Shown piece by piece: positions 9,305 to 20,380 of a DNA stretch of 37,638 nt. Position 1 is the first letter of the stretch. Every line of letters starts with the position of its first letter. A program made the position numbers and the translations under genes. The notes beneath the pieces are model-generated. The model ran no database searches, was not told where the DNA came from, and saw nothing but the letters and a program-made list of their open reading frames with translations. The stretch lies in NCBI GenBank assembly GCA_945860945.1, contig CAMASG010000020.1, positions 1 through 37,638 of the forward strand. The letters are read 5' to 3'. Source of the DNA: Akkermansia muciniphila (GTDB lineage: Bacteria; Verrucomicrobiota; Verrucomicrobiia; Limisphaerales; SIAT01).

Positions 9305-10450
9305 TCAATGCCCGCGATTCGCCCCGGTCGGCTGGTTGAGACCTTCCGGCACTTTTCCTTGGGAGGCCATCTCAGCGTCGTACTCGGATAACTTCTCCAT
9401 CATGCCGCGGTCGTCCGAAGCCTTGTTCATACAATCTGCGCGGGTGATGATTCCTTCGACATATTTTTCGTAGAGCGTGCCATCGAGAGTCTTCATGCCA
9501 TACTTCGCGCCAGTCTGCATATCCGACGGGATGCGGAAGGTCTTGTTATCGCGGATGAGCGCAGCGATGGAAGGCGTGTTGACCATGATGTCGTGGATGG
9601 CGAGGCGCCCCTTGCCGTCCGCGCGCTTGAGCAGAATCTGCGAAATCACCACCATCAACACCGTCGAGAGCTGGATGCGAATCGTCTCCTGCTGGTTCAT
9701 CGGGAAGGCGTTCACAAGACGGTCAATCGTCTTCGCCGCGCCGGTGGTGTGCAGCGTGCCGTACACCAAGTGACCGGTTTCAGCGGCGGACACGGCCATT
9801 TCAATCGTCTCCAAATCGCGCAACTCGCCGACCAGAATCACTTCGGGATCTTGACGGAGAGCGCGGCGTAACGCCTCGCCGAAGCTCGGCACATCCGAGA
9901 ACACCTCGCGTTGCGTCACGATCGCTTTCTTGTGCGGGTGATAGAACTCGATCGGATCCTCGATGGTGAGGATGTGCGCGTCATCGTGGTTCTCATTGAT
10001 GAGGTTAATGAGCGAGGCGAGCGTGGTGGATTTGCCTGAACCGGTCGGGCCGGTGACAAGAATCATCCCGCGCGGGGAGTTCATGCACTTATCGACAATC
10101 ATCTGGCTGAGGCCGATTTGATCGATTGTGAGCAACGCGGCGGGAATCTGGCGCAACACGAGAGCGAGGTTGCCGCGCTCTTTAAAAGCGCTCACGCGGA
10201 AACGCGCTTTGGTGCCGAACGCGAACCCGAAATCCGCACCGCCCTTGGAGCGGATTGCGGTCAGGTGATCATCGTTCGCGATGCTCTTGACCAAATCCTC
10301 GAGGTCATCCTGTTTGCAGTCCGGCCCCGCGATGCGCTTGAGCGTTCCCTTGTGCCGGTAGCACGGCGGGATGCCGACGCGCACGTGCAAGTCAGCAGCG
10401 CCGGTATCCACCATCAGGTTCAACAGGTCTGGCATCGCGTAGGCGGGCAT
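9305..10450 (-). CDS. pilT: Type IV pilus twitching motility ATPase PilT
   Basis: Walker A TGPTGSGKSTTLASLINLIN, LTIEDPIEFYHPHKKAIVTQREV, LVGELRDLETIEMAVSAAETGHLVYGTLHTTGAAKTIDRLVNAFP; no tetracysteine motif. Confidence 0.92.
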   Translation of the reverse strand: MPAYAMPDLLNLMVDTGAADLHVRVGIPPCYRHKGTLKRIAGPDCKQDDLEDLVKSIANDDHLTAIRSKGGADFGFAFGTKARFRVSAFKERGNLALVLRQIPAALLTIDQIGLSQMIVDKCMNSPRGMILVTGPTGSGKSTTLASLINLINENHDDAHILTIEDPIEFYHPHKKAIVTQREVFSDVPSFGEALRRALRQDPEVILVGELRDLETIEMAVSAAETGHLVYGTLHTTGAAKTIDRLVNAFPMNQQETIRIQLSTVLMVVISQILLKRADGKGRLAIHDIMVNTPSIAALIRDNKTFRIPSDMQTGAKYGMKTLDGTLYEKYVEGIITRADCMNKASDDRGMMEKLSEYDAEMASQGKVPEGLNQPTGANRGH

Positions 10451-10489
10451 AGTCTTTTCGTCGTTCCCTTTTTCTTTTCGTTGTCTCGA

Positions 10490-12226
<1,737 letters not shown>

Positions 12227-12405
12227 CTGAGATTTAACAAACTCTATTCATCGAACCACACAAAGTCAAATTTCCCACCGCACCTTTTCACCTCCGAGAA
12301 GCGGCTGCCCTCGAATAGGTTGTGCGCGATAAACGCCGGTCTTTTCTCGGCACGGTTTTCCACGCCTGAGCTGTCTTTAGACGACTAATCCACGCGCGAC
12401 AAGCT

Positions 12406-12449
12406 CCGTGTCATCCGTGCACGACAACCGTGTCATCCGTGCACGACAA
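12406..12449. repeat. Perfect 22-bp tandem duplication ccgtgtcatccgtgcacgacaa x2
   Basis: Direct reading: units 12406-12427 and 12428-12449 are identical; a related cgcgacaag occurs just upstream at about 12395. Confidence 0.9.
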
Positions 12450-12511
12450 GAACCTGATGGAAAAACTCGCCCGCCGCGTCCAAGCACGATAGGCTACGGC
12501 GTTCAACGAAA

Positions 12512-15334
12512 ATGAAACTCTGTACGACACAACGACGAGCTACCCGGGGGCATATTGGACGCGCATTGTACGTAGCGTTGTTTGCCAGCTTCATCACCGT
12601 TCACGCCGCCGCGCCTTCGAGTGAACAGGCCGAGTTCTTCGAAAGCAAAATCCGCCCCATCCTCGTCGACCACTGTTACGAGTGCCACAGTGCCAAAAGC
12701 AAATCCATCAAAGGCGGCCTGCGCATGGACACACGCGACGCTCTGCTCAAAGGCGGCGACAGCGGTCCCGCCATCATCCCGCACGACGCGGAAAAGAGCC
12801 TGCTCATCAAAGCCGTGCGCTACACGAACGCCGACTTGCAGATGCCACCGAAGAACAAGCGGCTCGCGCCGGAGCAGATCGCCGCGCTCGAGGCGTGGGT
12901 GAAACTGGGCGCACCCGATCCGCGCAGCGCCACCGCATCCACCACCCCTTCGCCAACCACCGGAAAACACTGGGCCTTCCAACCGGTGCAATCCCCCGCC
13001 CTGCCCGCCGTGAAAAACAAGCGGTGGGTACAAAATCCGATCGACACTTTCGTGCTGGCGAAACTGGAATCTGCGAAGATCACCCCATCGCCCGTCGCTG
13101 ATAAACGCACGCTCATCCGCCGCGCCACGTTCGATCTCACTGGCCTGCCTCCCACGTCTGCAGAAACCGAAGCTTTCCTCGCCGACAAATCTACCGACGC
13201 CTTCGCGAAGCTGATCGACCGCCTGCTCGCGAGTCCGCGTTACGGCGAACGCTGGGCACGCCACTGGCTCGACGTCGCGCGTTACGGCGACGTGAAAGGC
13301 TACATCGGCGTCGGCGTCGAGCGGCGTTATCCGTATTCGTACACCTACCGCGATTACGTGATTCGCGCGTTCAACGAAGATCTTCCGTTCGACCGCTTCA
13401 TCCACGAACAAATTGCCGCTGACCAACTCGATCTCGGCGAAGACAAACGGCCGCTCGCCGCGATGGGCTTTCTCACGCTCGGCCGCCGCTTCATCAACAA
13501 TCAGCAGGAGATCATCGATGACCGCATCGACGTGGCGACCCGCGGATTGATGGGCCTCACCGTCACTTGCGCCCGCTGCCACGACCACAAGTTCGACCCG
13601 ATTCCGACGAAGGATTACTACTCGCTCTACGGCGTGTTCGCCTCATCCGTCGAACCGAACGATCTGCCGCTCATCGCCAAGCCGTCCGAGAACGCAGCCT
13701 ATCAAGCTTTCGAAAAGGAACTGAAAGTGCGCGAGGCGGTGGTGACCAAATTCCGCGACGATCGCGCCGCGCAAATCACTGGCGAACTACGCGCGCCAGC
13801 CAAAATCGCCGACTACCTGCTCGCCGCGCGCGATGCCGCAAAACTCGATGACGGCGCGCTCCGCGGTTTCGCACAGCAGCGCGACCTTCATCCCTACTTC
13901 GTCGAACGCTGGCGCACCTTCTCGCGCGACACAGCCAAGACGCATCATCCCATCTTCGCTGCGTGGCACGCGCTCGCTGCCTTGTCAGCCGGCGACTTCA
14001 CGAATAAAGCGGCTGCTGCACTCGCGCCATTCACTAATGCCCCGTCGGCGAAGCCGGTGAACGTACTCATCGCGCGTGCTTTCACCACCCCGCCAGCGTC
14101 GCTCAAAGAAGCCGCGCAACGTTACGGCGATTTGCTCGGCAAGTCCGCAGCCCCCGAACCGCTTGCCGACAAGGATGAGGAATCGCTGCGACAGGTGCTC
14201 CGCGCCAAGAGTAATCCACTCGATGCGCCCATCGCTGACTTCGAGAAATTCATGGGCCGCGACGACCGCAACAAACTCGTCGCGCTTCAGAAAAAGGTCG
14301 AGGAATGGAAGATCAACAGTACGGATGCCCCAGCCCGCGCGCATTCGCTGGCGGACGCGCCGACGCCCACGACGCCGGTCGTCTTCATCCGCGGCAACGC
14401 CGGCAACCACGGGCCGCAGGTACCGCGCCAGTTTCTCGAGGTCATCGCGGGCGCGGACCGCAAGCCGTTCGTCAAAGGAAGCGGCCGACTCGAGTTCGCG
14501 CAGGCCATCGCCAGCACGAACAACCCACTCACCGCGCGCGTCATCGTGAACCGTGTTTGGCTCCACCATTTCGGACAAGGATTCGTCCGCACACCGAGCG
14601 ATTTCGGCGTGCGTGCCGATCCACCGAGCCATCCCGAACTGCTCGATCACCTCGCGCGTAATTTCATGGCCGAAGGTTGGTCGCTCAAGAAATTGCACCG
14701 CACCATCATGCTTTCAGCCACGTACCAACAAATCGGCGACGACAGCGCTGACGCGTTGCAGAAGGATCCGAACAATCTGCTGCTCTGGAAAAAGAACCGG
14801 CAGCGGCTGGAGTTCGAAGCGATGCGCGATTCTCTGCTCTTCGTCTCCGGCCAGCTCGACCAAACGATGGGCGGCAAACCGGTCGAACTAACGAAGGAAC
14901 CGTTCCCGCTGCGTCGCGCGGTCTACGCGTACATCGACCGGCAGAACTTGCCGGGCCTGTTCCGCACGTTCGATTTCGCCAATCCCGACACGCACAGCCC
15001 GATGCGTTTCAGCACCACCGTGCCGCAGCAGGCTCTCTTCTGGATGAACAGCGCTTTCACTACGCAGCAAACAAAGCACCTCGCTTCGCGACCGGAGCTG
15101 ACCTCTCTCCCAAACGACGATGCGAAAGTGCGCTGGCTCTTCGCCACGCTTTATCAGCGCGCACCGACGGCGGATGAACTGAAGGACGCACGGCAATTTC
15201 TGCAAGCCGCGCCGATCACAGCCGCCGCCGCCACAAGCGGGACAGCGGCAACCACGGTTCCTTCCATTCCCAGCGCCTTGGAACAACTCGTTCAAGTGCT
15301 GCTGATGGCGAACGAATTCGCTTTTGTGGATTAA
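12512..15334 (+). CDS. Secreted PSCyt1 + DUF1549 + DUF1553 (PSD1-type) protein
   Basis: Signal peptide; VDHCYECHSAKSKSIKGGLRMDTRDALLKGGDSGPAIIP; TLIRRATFDLTGLPPTSAETEAFL; CARCHDHKFDPI; RLEFAQAIASTNNPLTARVIVNRVWLHHFGQGFVRTPSDFG. Confidence 0.9.
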   Translation: MKLCTTQRRATRGHIGRALYVALFASFITVHAAAPSSEQAEFFESKIRPILVDHCYECHSAKSKSIKGGLRMDTRDALLKGGDSGPAIIPHDAEKSLLIKAVRYTNADLQMPPKNKRLAPEQIAALEAWVKLGAPDPRSATASTTPSPTTGKHWAFQPVQSPALPAVKNKRWVQNPIDTFVLAKLESAKITPSPVADKRTLIRRATFDLTGLPPTSAETEAFLADKSTDAFAKLIDRLLASPRYGERWARHWLDVARYGDVKGYIGVGVERRYPYSYTYRDYVIRAFNEDLPFDRFIHEQIAADQLDLGEDKRPLAAMGFLTLGRRFINNQQEIIDDRIDVATRGLMGLTVTCARCHDHKFDPIPTKDYYSLYGVFASSVEPNDLPLIAKPSENAAYQAFEKELKVREAVVTKFRDDRAAQITGELRAPAKIADYLLAARDAAKLDDGALRGFAQQRDLHPYFVERWRTFSRDTAKTHHPIFAAWHALAALSAGDFTNKAAAALAPFTNAPSAKPVNVLIARAFTTPPASLKEAAQRYGDLLGKSAAPEPLADKDEESLRQVLRAKSNPLDAPIADFEKFMGRDDRNKLVALQKKVEEWKINSTDAPARAHSLADAPTPTTPVVFIRGNAGNHGPQVPRQFLEVIAGADRKPFVKGSGRLEFAQAIASTNNPLTARVIVNRVWLHHFGQGFVRTPSDFGVRADPPSHPELLDHLARNFMAEGWSLKKLHRTIMLSATYQQIGDDSADALQKDPNNLLLWKKNRQRLEFEAMRDSLLFVSGQLDQTMGGKPVELTKEPFPLRRAVYAYIDRQNLPGLFRTFDFANPDTHSPMRFSTTVPQQALFWMNSAFTTQQTKHLASRPELTSLPNDDAKVRWLFATLYQRAPTADELKDARQFLQAAPITAAAATSGTAATTVPSIPSALEQLVQVLLMANEFAFVD

Positions 15335-15368
15335 CGCGTTCAGCGCGACCGCGAGACTGATGGTTTTT

Positions 15369-15417
15369 GCCTTCGCGGAAATCGCATAAACCGCTTGAGG
15401 GAGCCGCACGCGAAGGC
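15369..15417 (+). other. Intercistronic inverted repeat GCCTTCGCG...CGCGAAGGC
   Basis: 9-bp perfect arms at 15369-15377 and 15409-15417, 31-nt spacer, between two cotranscribed-looking genes. Confidence 0.6.
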
Positions 15418-15445
15418 TACGCTTGGAATCAACAGCAACAGACTT

Positions 15446-16825
15446 ATGCTCAAGTTCACCGGCTCAGGATCAATCACCACTTGCGACGGCGTCACTCGCC
15501 GGGATTTCCTTGAAGTCGGCGCGCTCAGCGCACTCGGCCTCACGATGGCCGATCTCGCCAAACTCGAAGCCGCGCAACCGAAGCCAGACGGCGGACGCGA
15601 TGATCGTTCGGTGATCATGATCTTCAACCTCGGTGCGCCGAGCCAGCTCGACACGTTTGATCCCAAGCCCGACGCGCCGCGCGAGGTCCGCGGGCCGTTC
15701 AAGCCGATTCGGACCAAAGGCGATTTTCAGATCAGCGAGATTTTACCGAAGCACGCGGAGTTGGCGGACAAGTTCAGCCTCGTCCGCTCCTGTTATCACA
15801 CCGCCGCAGCCGTGCATGACACCGGCCACCAGATGATGCAGACCGGCCGGCTCTTCACCGGCGGCACCATCACGCCGCACGCCGGCTGCGCGCTCGAGTT
15901 TCTCAAAGGCCGCCGCGGCGATCTGCCCGCGCACGTCATCCTACCCGAGCCGATGGGCGCGACGGGCGGCAACATGCCGCACGGTCAGGAGGCCGGTTTT
16001 CTCGGCAAGAATTACGATCCGTTCGTGCTGAACGCCGATCCGTCGAAAGCGAATTTCAAAGTACCCGATCTCCTGCCGCCGCAGGAAATCGGCGAGGCGC
16101 GCCTCGATCGCCGTCGCAAGATGCGCGAAGTGGTGGATAGCGCGGTGAAAGGTTTTGAATCGAGCGAGAACGCGAAGTTGATGGACGGAAATTTCGCCGC
16201 CGCCTATCGCCTGATGACCAGCACGAAGGCTCGCGAAGCGTTTGATCTCACCAAGGAGCCGCTGAAAGTTCGCGAGCGTTACGGGCTGAATCGCTTCGGC
16301 CAGTGCTGCCTTCTCGCGCGACGACTCGTCGAGGCCGGTGTGCGTTTCGTCACCGTCAATACCTTCATCACCGTCTTCAACGAGATCACGTGGGACATCC
16401 ACGGTTCGAAGCCGTTCACCTCCATCGCCGGAATGAAGGAGATCGTCGCGCCGATGTATGACCAAGGTTACAGCGCGCTCATCGAAGACCTGCACCAGCG
16501 CGGGATGCTCGACAACACGCTCGTCTGCAACCTCGCTGAATTTGGACGCACGCCGAAGGTCAATCCCGCCGGTGGCCGCGACCACTGGCCGCAATGTTGG
16601 ACGATGTATTTCGCCGGCGGCGGCGTGAAGGGCGGCCGCGCCATCGGCAAGAGCGACGAAATCGGTGGCTATCCGACCGAACGGCCGACGAAGCCGAACG
16701 AGATCGTCGCGAGCATTTACCACAGCCTCGGACTCGACCTCACCACTCACCTGCCCGGCCCGCAGCAGCGCCCTTTTCCGCTCGTCGATTTCGGCACACA
16801 GCCGATCAAGGAGCTCTTCGCGTAA
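15446..16825 (+). CDS. DUF1501 domain-containing protein
   Basis: TRRDFLEVGALSALGLTMADL Tat-like N-terminus; VIMIFNLGAPSQLDTFDPKPDAPREVRGPFKPIRT; NTLVCNLAEFGRTPKVNPAGGRDHWPQCWTMYFAGGGVKGG. Confidence 0.92.
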   Translation: MLKFTGSGSITTCDGVTRRDFLEVGALSALGLTMADLAKLEAAQPKPDGGRDDRSVIMIFNLGAPSQLDTFDPKPDAPREVRGPFKPIRTKGDFQISEILPKHAELADKFSLVRSCYHTAAAVHDTGHQMMQTGRLFTGGTITPHAGCALEFLKGRRGDLPAHVILPEPMGATGGNMPHGQEAGFLGKNYDPFVLNADPSKANFKVPDLLPPQEIGEARLDRRRKMREVVDSAVKGFESSENAKLMDGNFAAAYRLMTSTKAREAFDLTKEPLKVRERYGLNRFGQCCLLARRLVEAGVRFVTVNTFITVFNEITWDIHGSKPFTSIAGMKEIVAPMYDQGYSALIEDLHQRGMLDNTLVCNLAEFGRTPKVNPAGGRDHWPQCWTMYFAGGGVKGGRAIGKSDEIGGYPTERPTKPNEIVASIYHSLGLDLTTHLPGPQQRPFPLVDFGTQPIKELFA

Positions 16826-16847
16826 AGGTGTTGTTCGATTCCGCCCA

Positions 16848-19049
16848 ATGAGAATTTCGTTCCCCGTTCTCCTCGTCTCGCTGCTAGCCGGCCAACTCGC
16901 CGCCGGTGCTGCCAGCGCGACGAGTTTCCGCAATCAAGTCCAACCGATCCTCGCCAAATATGGTTGCAGCTCCGGCGCGTGCCACGGTGCTGCTGCCGGC
17001 CAGAACGGTTTCAAACTTTCACTGCGCGGCTACGACAACGAGGCCGATCACCTCGCCATCACTCGCCACGCGCTCGGTCGGCGTATCAACCCCACCGATC
17101 CCGCTCGCAGCCTGCTGTTGCTCAAGCCCACCGGTGCGGTGCCGCACAAGGGCGGCGTGAAATTCGAAACGAATTCCGAGGAATATAAAATCCTCGCCGA
17201 GTGGATCGCATCGGACGCGCCCGGGCCGCAAAACAACGACACGCGTATCACGCGCCTCGAGATCACGCCGGCGCAAGCGACCCTCAAACTCGGCGCCGAA
17301 CAGGCGCTTCGCGTACGCGCGCACTTCGACAACGGTCGCAGCGAAGATGTGACGCGCTGGGTGAAATACACCTCCGCCAACGAGTCGGTCGCGAACGTCG
17401 GCGAGGACGGCCGACTGCGCGTCATCGGCCACGGTGAAGGCGCAATTACCGCGTGGTATTTGAGCCGCATCGCCATCGCGAACGTCTCCGTGCCGTTCAC
17501 GAACAAGCTCGCCGCAGCCGTGTTCAGCAAAGCGCCGCGCCGCAACTTCATCGACGATCTCGTGTTGGAAAAGTTGAAAGCACTGAACCTCCCGCCGTCG
17601 CCGCGTTGCACGGACGCCGAGTTTCTCCGTCGCGCCTTTCTCGACACGACCGGCACGTTGCCCACAGTGGAAGAAACGCGGGCCTTTCTCGCTGACACGT
17701 CACCGAGCAAACGCGACGCGCTCATCGAGCGGTTGCTGGCCAAATCGGAGTTCGTTGATTACTGGAGTTACAAGTGGAGCGACCTGCTGCTCGTCAGCAG
17801 CCGTCGCCTGCCTCAGAACGCGATGTGGTCCTACTACGCGTGGATCCGCGCGGCGGTCGAAGCAAACACGCCGTGGGATGAGTTCGCGCGGCGGATCGTC
17901 ACCGCCACTGGCAGCACGCTCGAGAATGGCGCGGCGAATTTCTTCGTGTTGCACGACGACCCCGCGGTGATGGCCGAGACCACCACGCAGGCTTTCCTCG
18001 CGATGTCGGTGAACTGCGCCAAGTGCCACAACCATCCGATGGAGAAATGGACGAACGACGAATACTTCGGTTTCGCGAATCTCTTCGCCCGTGTTCGCGC
18101 AAAGAATGGCGCTGGCGAAGGCGACCGCATCATCTTCGCCGCCACCGAGGGTGACCTCATCCAACCGCGCACCGGCCGACCGCAACCGCCGCGTCCGCTC
18201 GAAGGCAAAGTGTTGCCGATGGATTCGCCCGTTGATCGGCGGACCGCCCTCGCCGATTGGCTCACCTCGCGGGAGAATCCATATTTCACACGCGCGATCG
18301 TCAACCGCATTTGGGCGAACTTCTTCGGCGTTGGGATTGTCGAAGCAGCGGACGATCTGCGCGTGACCAATCCCGCGAGCAACGAGAAACTTCTTTCCGC
18401 CACCTCGAAATTCCTCGCTGACCAGCGTTTCGATCTCAAGGCGTTGATGCGCGCGATGCTCCAGTCCGAGACGTATCAACGCTCCAGTCAGACCGTCGCC
18501 GGCAACGAAGGCGACATGCGTTTCTACTCCCGTTACTTCCCGCGCCGCCTGATGGCCGAGGTCATCCTCGACGCCGCCAGCCAAGTCACCGCCGTGCCGA
18601 CGGAGTTCCGGCAAGATCTCCGCAACGCCAATCGTGGTACCGGCCCCGCTTATCCTGCTGGCTTACGCGCTCTGCAGTTACCCGACGCGAACATCGCGTC
18701 GTATTTCCTGAAAACCTTCGGTCACGCCGATCGCACGCAAACCTGCGAATGCGAGCGCACTAGTCAACCGAGCGTCGCGCAGATGCTCCACATCTCTAAC
18801 GGCGACACGCTCAATGAGAAACTCAAGTCGCCCAACAACCGTTTCGCGAAACTCCTCGGGGCGAAAATGACGAATGAACAACTCGTCGAGGAAGCCTTCC
18901 TGATCTCGTTGTCGCGACTCCCTTCCGCCGATGAATTAAAACGTTCCACCGAACTTCTCGCCAGCGCCGGAACCGCCAGTCGACGTGAAGCCGTCGAGGA
19001 TTTATTCTGGGCGCTGCTCAGCACGAAAGAGTTTTTGTTCAACCACTGA
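16848..19049 (+). CDS. Secreted cytochrome-like + Ig-like + DUF1549 + DUF1553 protein
   Basis: MRISFPVLLVSLLAGQ signal; YGCSSGACHGAAAGQNGFKLSLRGYDNEADH; ARVTRW/VKYTSANESVANVGEDGRLRVIGHGEGAITAWY Ig-like segment; CAKCHNHPMEKWTNDEYFGFANLFARV; NPYFTRAIVNRIWANFFGVGIVEAADDLR. Confidence 0.88.
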   Translation: MRISFPVLLVSLLAGQLAAGAASATSFRNQVQPILAKYGCSSGACHGAAAGQNGFKLSLRGYDNEADHLAITRHALGRRINPTDPARSLLLLKPTGAVPHKGGVKFETNSEEYKILAEWIASDAPGPQNNDTRITRLEITPAQATLKLGAEQALRVRAHFDNGRSEDVTRWVKYTSANESVANVGEDGRLRVIGHGEGAITAWYLSRIAIANVSVPFTNKLAAAVFSKAPRRNFIDDLVLEKLKALNLPPSPRCTDAEFLRRAFLDTTGTLPTVEETRAFLADTSPSKRDALIERLLAKSEFVDYWSYKWSDLLLVSSRRLPQNAMWSYYAWIRAAVEANTPWDEFARRIVTATGSTLENGAANFFVLHDDPAVMAETTTQAFLAMSVNCAKCHNHPMEKWTNDEYFGFANLFARVRAKNGAGEGDRIIFAATEGDLIQPRTGRPQPPRPLEGKVLPMDSPVDRRTALADWLTSRENPYFTRAIVNRIWANFFGVGIVEAADDLRVTNPASNEKLLSATSKFLADQRFDLKALMRAMLQSETYQRSSQTVAGNEGDMRFYSRYFPRRLMAEVILDAASQVTAVPTEFRQDLRNANRGTGPAYPAGLRALQLPDANIASYFLKTFGHADRTQTCECERTSQPSVAQMLHISNGDTLNEKLKSPNNRFAKLLGAKMTNEQLVEEAFLISLSRLPSADELKRSTELLASAGTASRREAVEDLFWALLSTKEFLFNH

Positions 19050-19052
19050 ACC

Positions 19053-20378
19053 ATGCGTCACGCCCTCTCATTGCTATTCCTTCTTCCGCTGGCCGCGTTC
19101 GACACGCTGGCCGCGCCAAAAGCGGACTACGCCGCTGCAGCCGCGATCTTCACCAAGCATTGTCTCGATTGCCACGCGCAGCAGGATCCCGAAGGCGGCT
19201 TGGTTCTCGAATCGTTCGCCGCGTTGATGAAAGGCGGCGAGAACGGTGCGATTATCGTTCCCGGAAAAAGTAGCGAAAGTTTGATGGTGAAGTTTCTCGA
19301 TGGCACCTCGGGACGGAAGGGTAAGAACCAGTTCATGCCGCCCGGCAATCGCAAGCATCTCGCCGCAGACGAAATCGCCATCATCCGCGCGTGGATTGAT
19401 GCCGGTGCGCCCGCGCCTACAGCCGGTCAGGAAATCGGGCGACTCGCGAATCTGCCGAAGATCGCGCCACGTGGCACGCCACGTTCGCCGATTAACGCCC
19501 TCGCCTACGCCCCGAAACCGAACCTCGTCGCCGTCGCGCGTCACGGCGTGGTCGAGTTACGCGATGGGATTACGCACGCGCTACTCCGCACACTCACCGG
19601 TCTGCATGGACAAGTGAACGCCCTCGCTTTCACCACCGATGGCGCGCACCTCTTCGCCGCCGCCGGTGAAGCCGGACTCGCTGGTGAAATCCGCCAGTTC
19701 AAAACTGCCGACGCCACCCTTGTTCGCGTGTTCGATGGCCATCGCGACGCCATCTATTCCCTCGCCCTTTCGCCCGACAACTCAACGCTCGCCAGCGGCA
19801 GTTACGATCAGAAAATTATTCTGTGGAACGCCGCGACTGCCGGGCAAATCAAGACGTTGAACGGCCACAACGGCGCGGTATTCGCACTCGATTTTCGGCC
19901 GGACGGCAAACTTCTCGCCAGCGCCAGCGCCGATCGCACGGTGAAACTTTGGGATGTCGCGAGCGGTGAGCGGCGCGACACGCTCGCGCAATCACTCAAG
20001 GAACTTTACACCATCGCCTTCAGTCCTGACGGTAAACGTCTCCTCGCCGGTGGCGTGGACAACCGCATCCGCGTCTGGGCCATCAGCGAGAAGGCCGCCG
20101 AGACGACGAACCCGCTGCTCGAATCCCGCTTCGCCCACGAAGGCGCGATTCTCAAACTCGCCTTCTCGCGCGACGGACGTCATCTCCTCTCCGCCGCCAA
20201 CGACCGCACCGTGAAACTCTGGGACGCGGGCGATTTGAAGGAGAAACATCTTCTCACCGGACAGCCCGATTGGTCCCCTGCCGTCACTTTCCTGAAGGAC
20301 GAATCTCATTTCGCCATCGGCCGACTCGATGGCTCGCTCGAATTTCACGACCTCAATCCTCCGCGCAAAAATAACTGA
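19053..20378 (+). CDS. Planctomycete-type cytochrome c domain fused to WD40 repeats
   Basis: CLDCHAQQDPEGGLVLESFAALMKGGENGAIIVPGKSSESLMVKFL; repeats such as GHRDAIYSLALSPDNSTLASGSYDQKIILWNAATAGQIKTLNGHNGAVFALDFRPDGKLLASASADRTVKLWDVASGE. Confidence 0.92.
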   Translation: MRHALSLLFLLPLAAFDTLAAPKADYAAAAAIFTKHCLDCHAQQDPEGGLVLESFAALMKGGENGAIIVPGKSSESLMVKFLDGTSGRKGKNQFMPPGNRKHLAADEIAIIRAWIDAGAPAPTAGQEIGRLANLPKIAPRGTPRSPINALAYAPKPNLVAVARHGVVELRDGITHALLRTLTGLHGQVNALAFTTDGAHLFAAAGEAGLAGEIRQFKTADATLVRVFDGHRDAIYSLALSPDNSTLASGSYDQKIILWNAATAGQIKTLNGHNGAVFALDFRPDGKLLASASADRTVKLWDVASGERRDTLAQSLKELYTIAFSPDGKRLLAGGVDNRIRVWAISEKAAETTNPLLESRFAHEGAILKLAFSRDGRHLLSAANDRTVKLWDAGDLKEKHLLTGQPDWSPAVTFLKDESHFAIGRLDGSLEFHDLNPPRKNN

Positions 20379-20380
20379 CC

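Noticed and set aside
12406-12449. CRISPR remnant
   Set aside because: Two directly abutting 22-bp copies without a spacer; simple tandem duplication.
12503-13588. 361-aa - strand ORF
   Set aside because: Antisense to the PSCyt1/DUF1549 protein, which has clear motifs.
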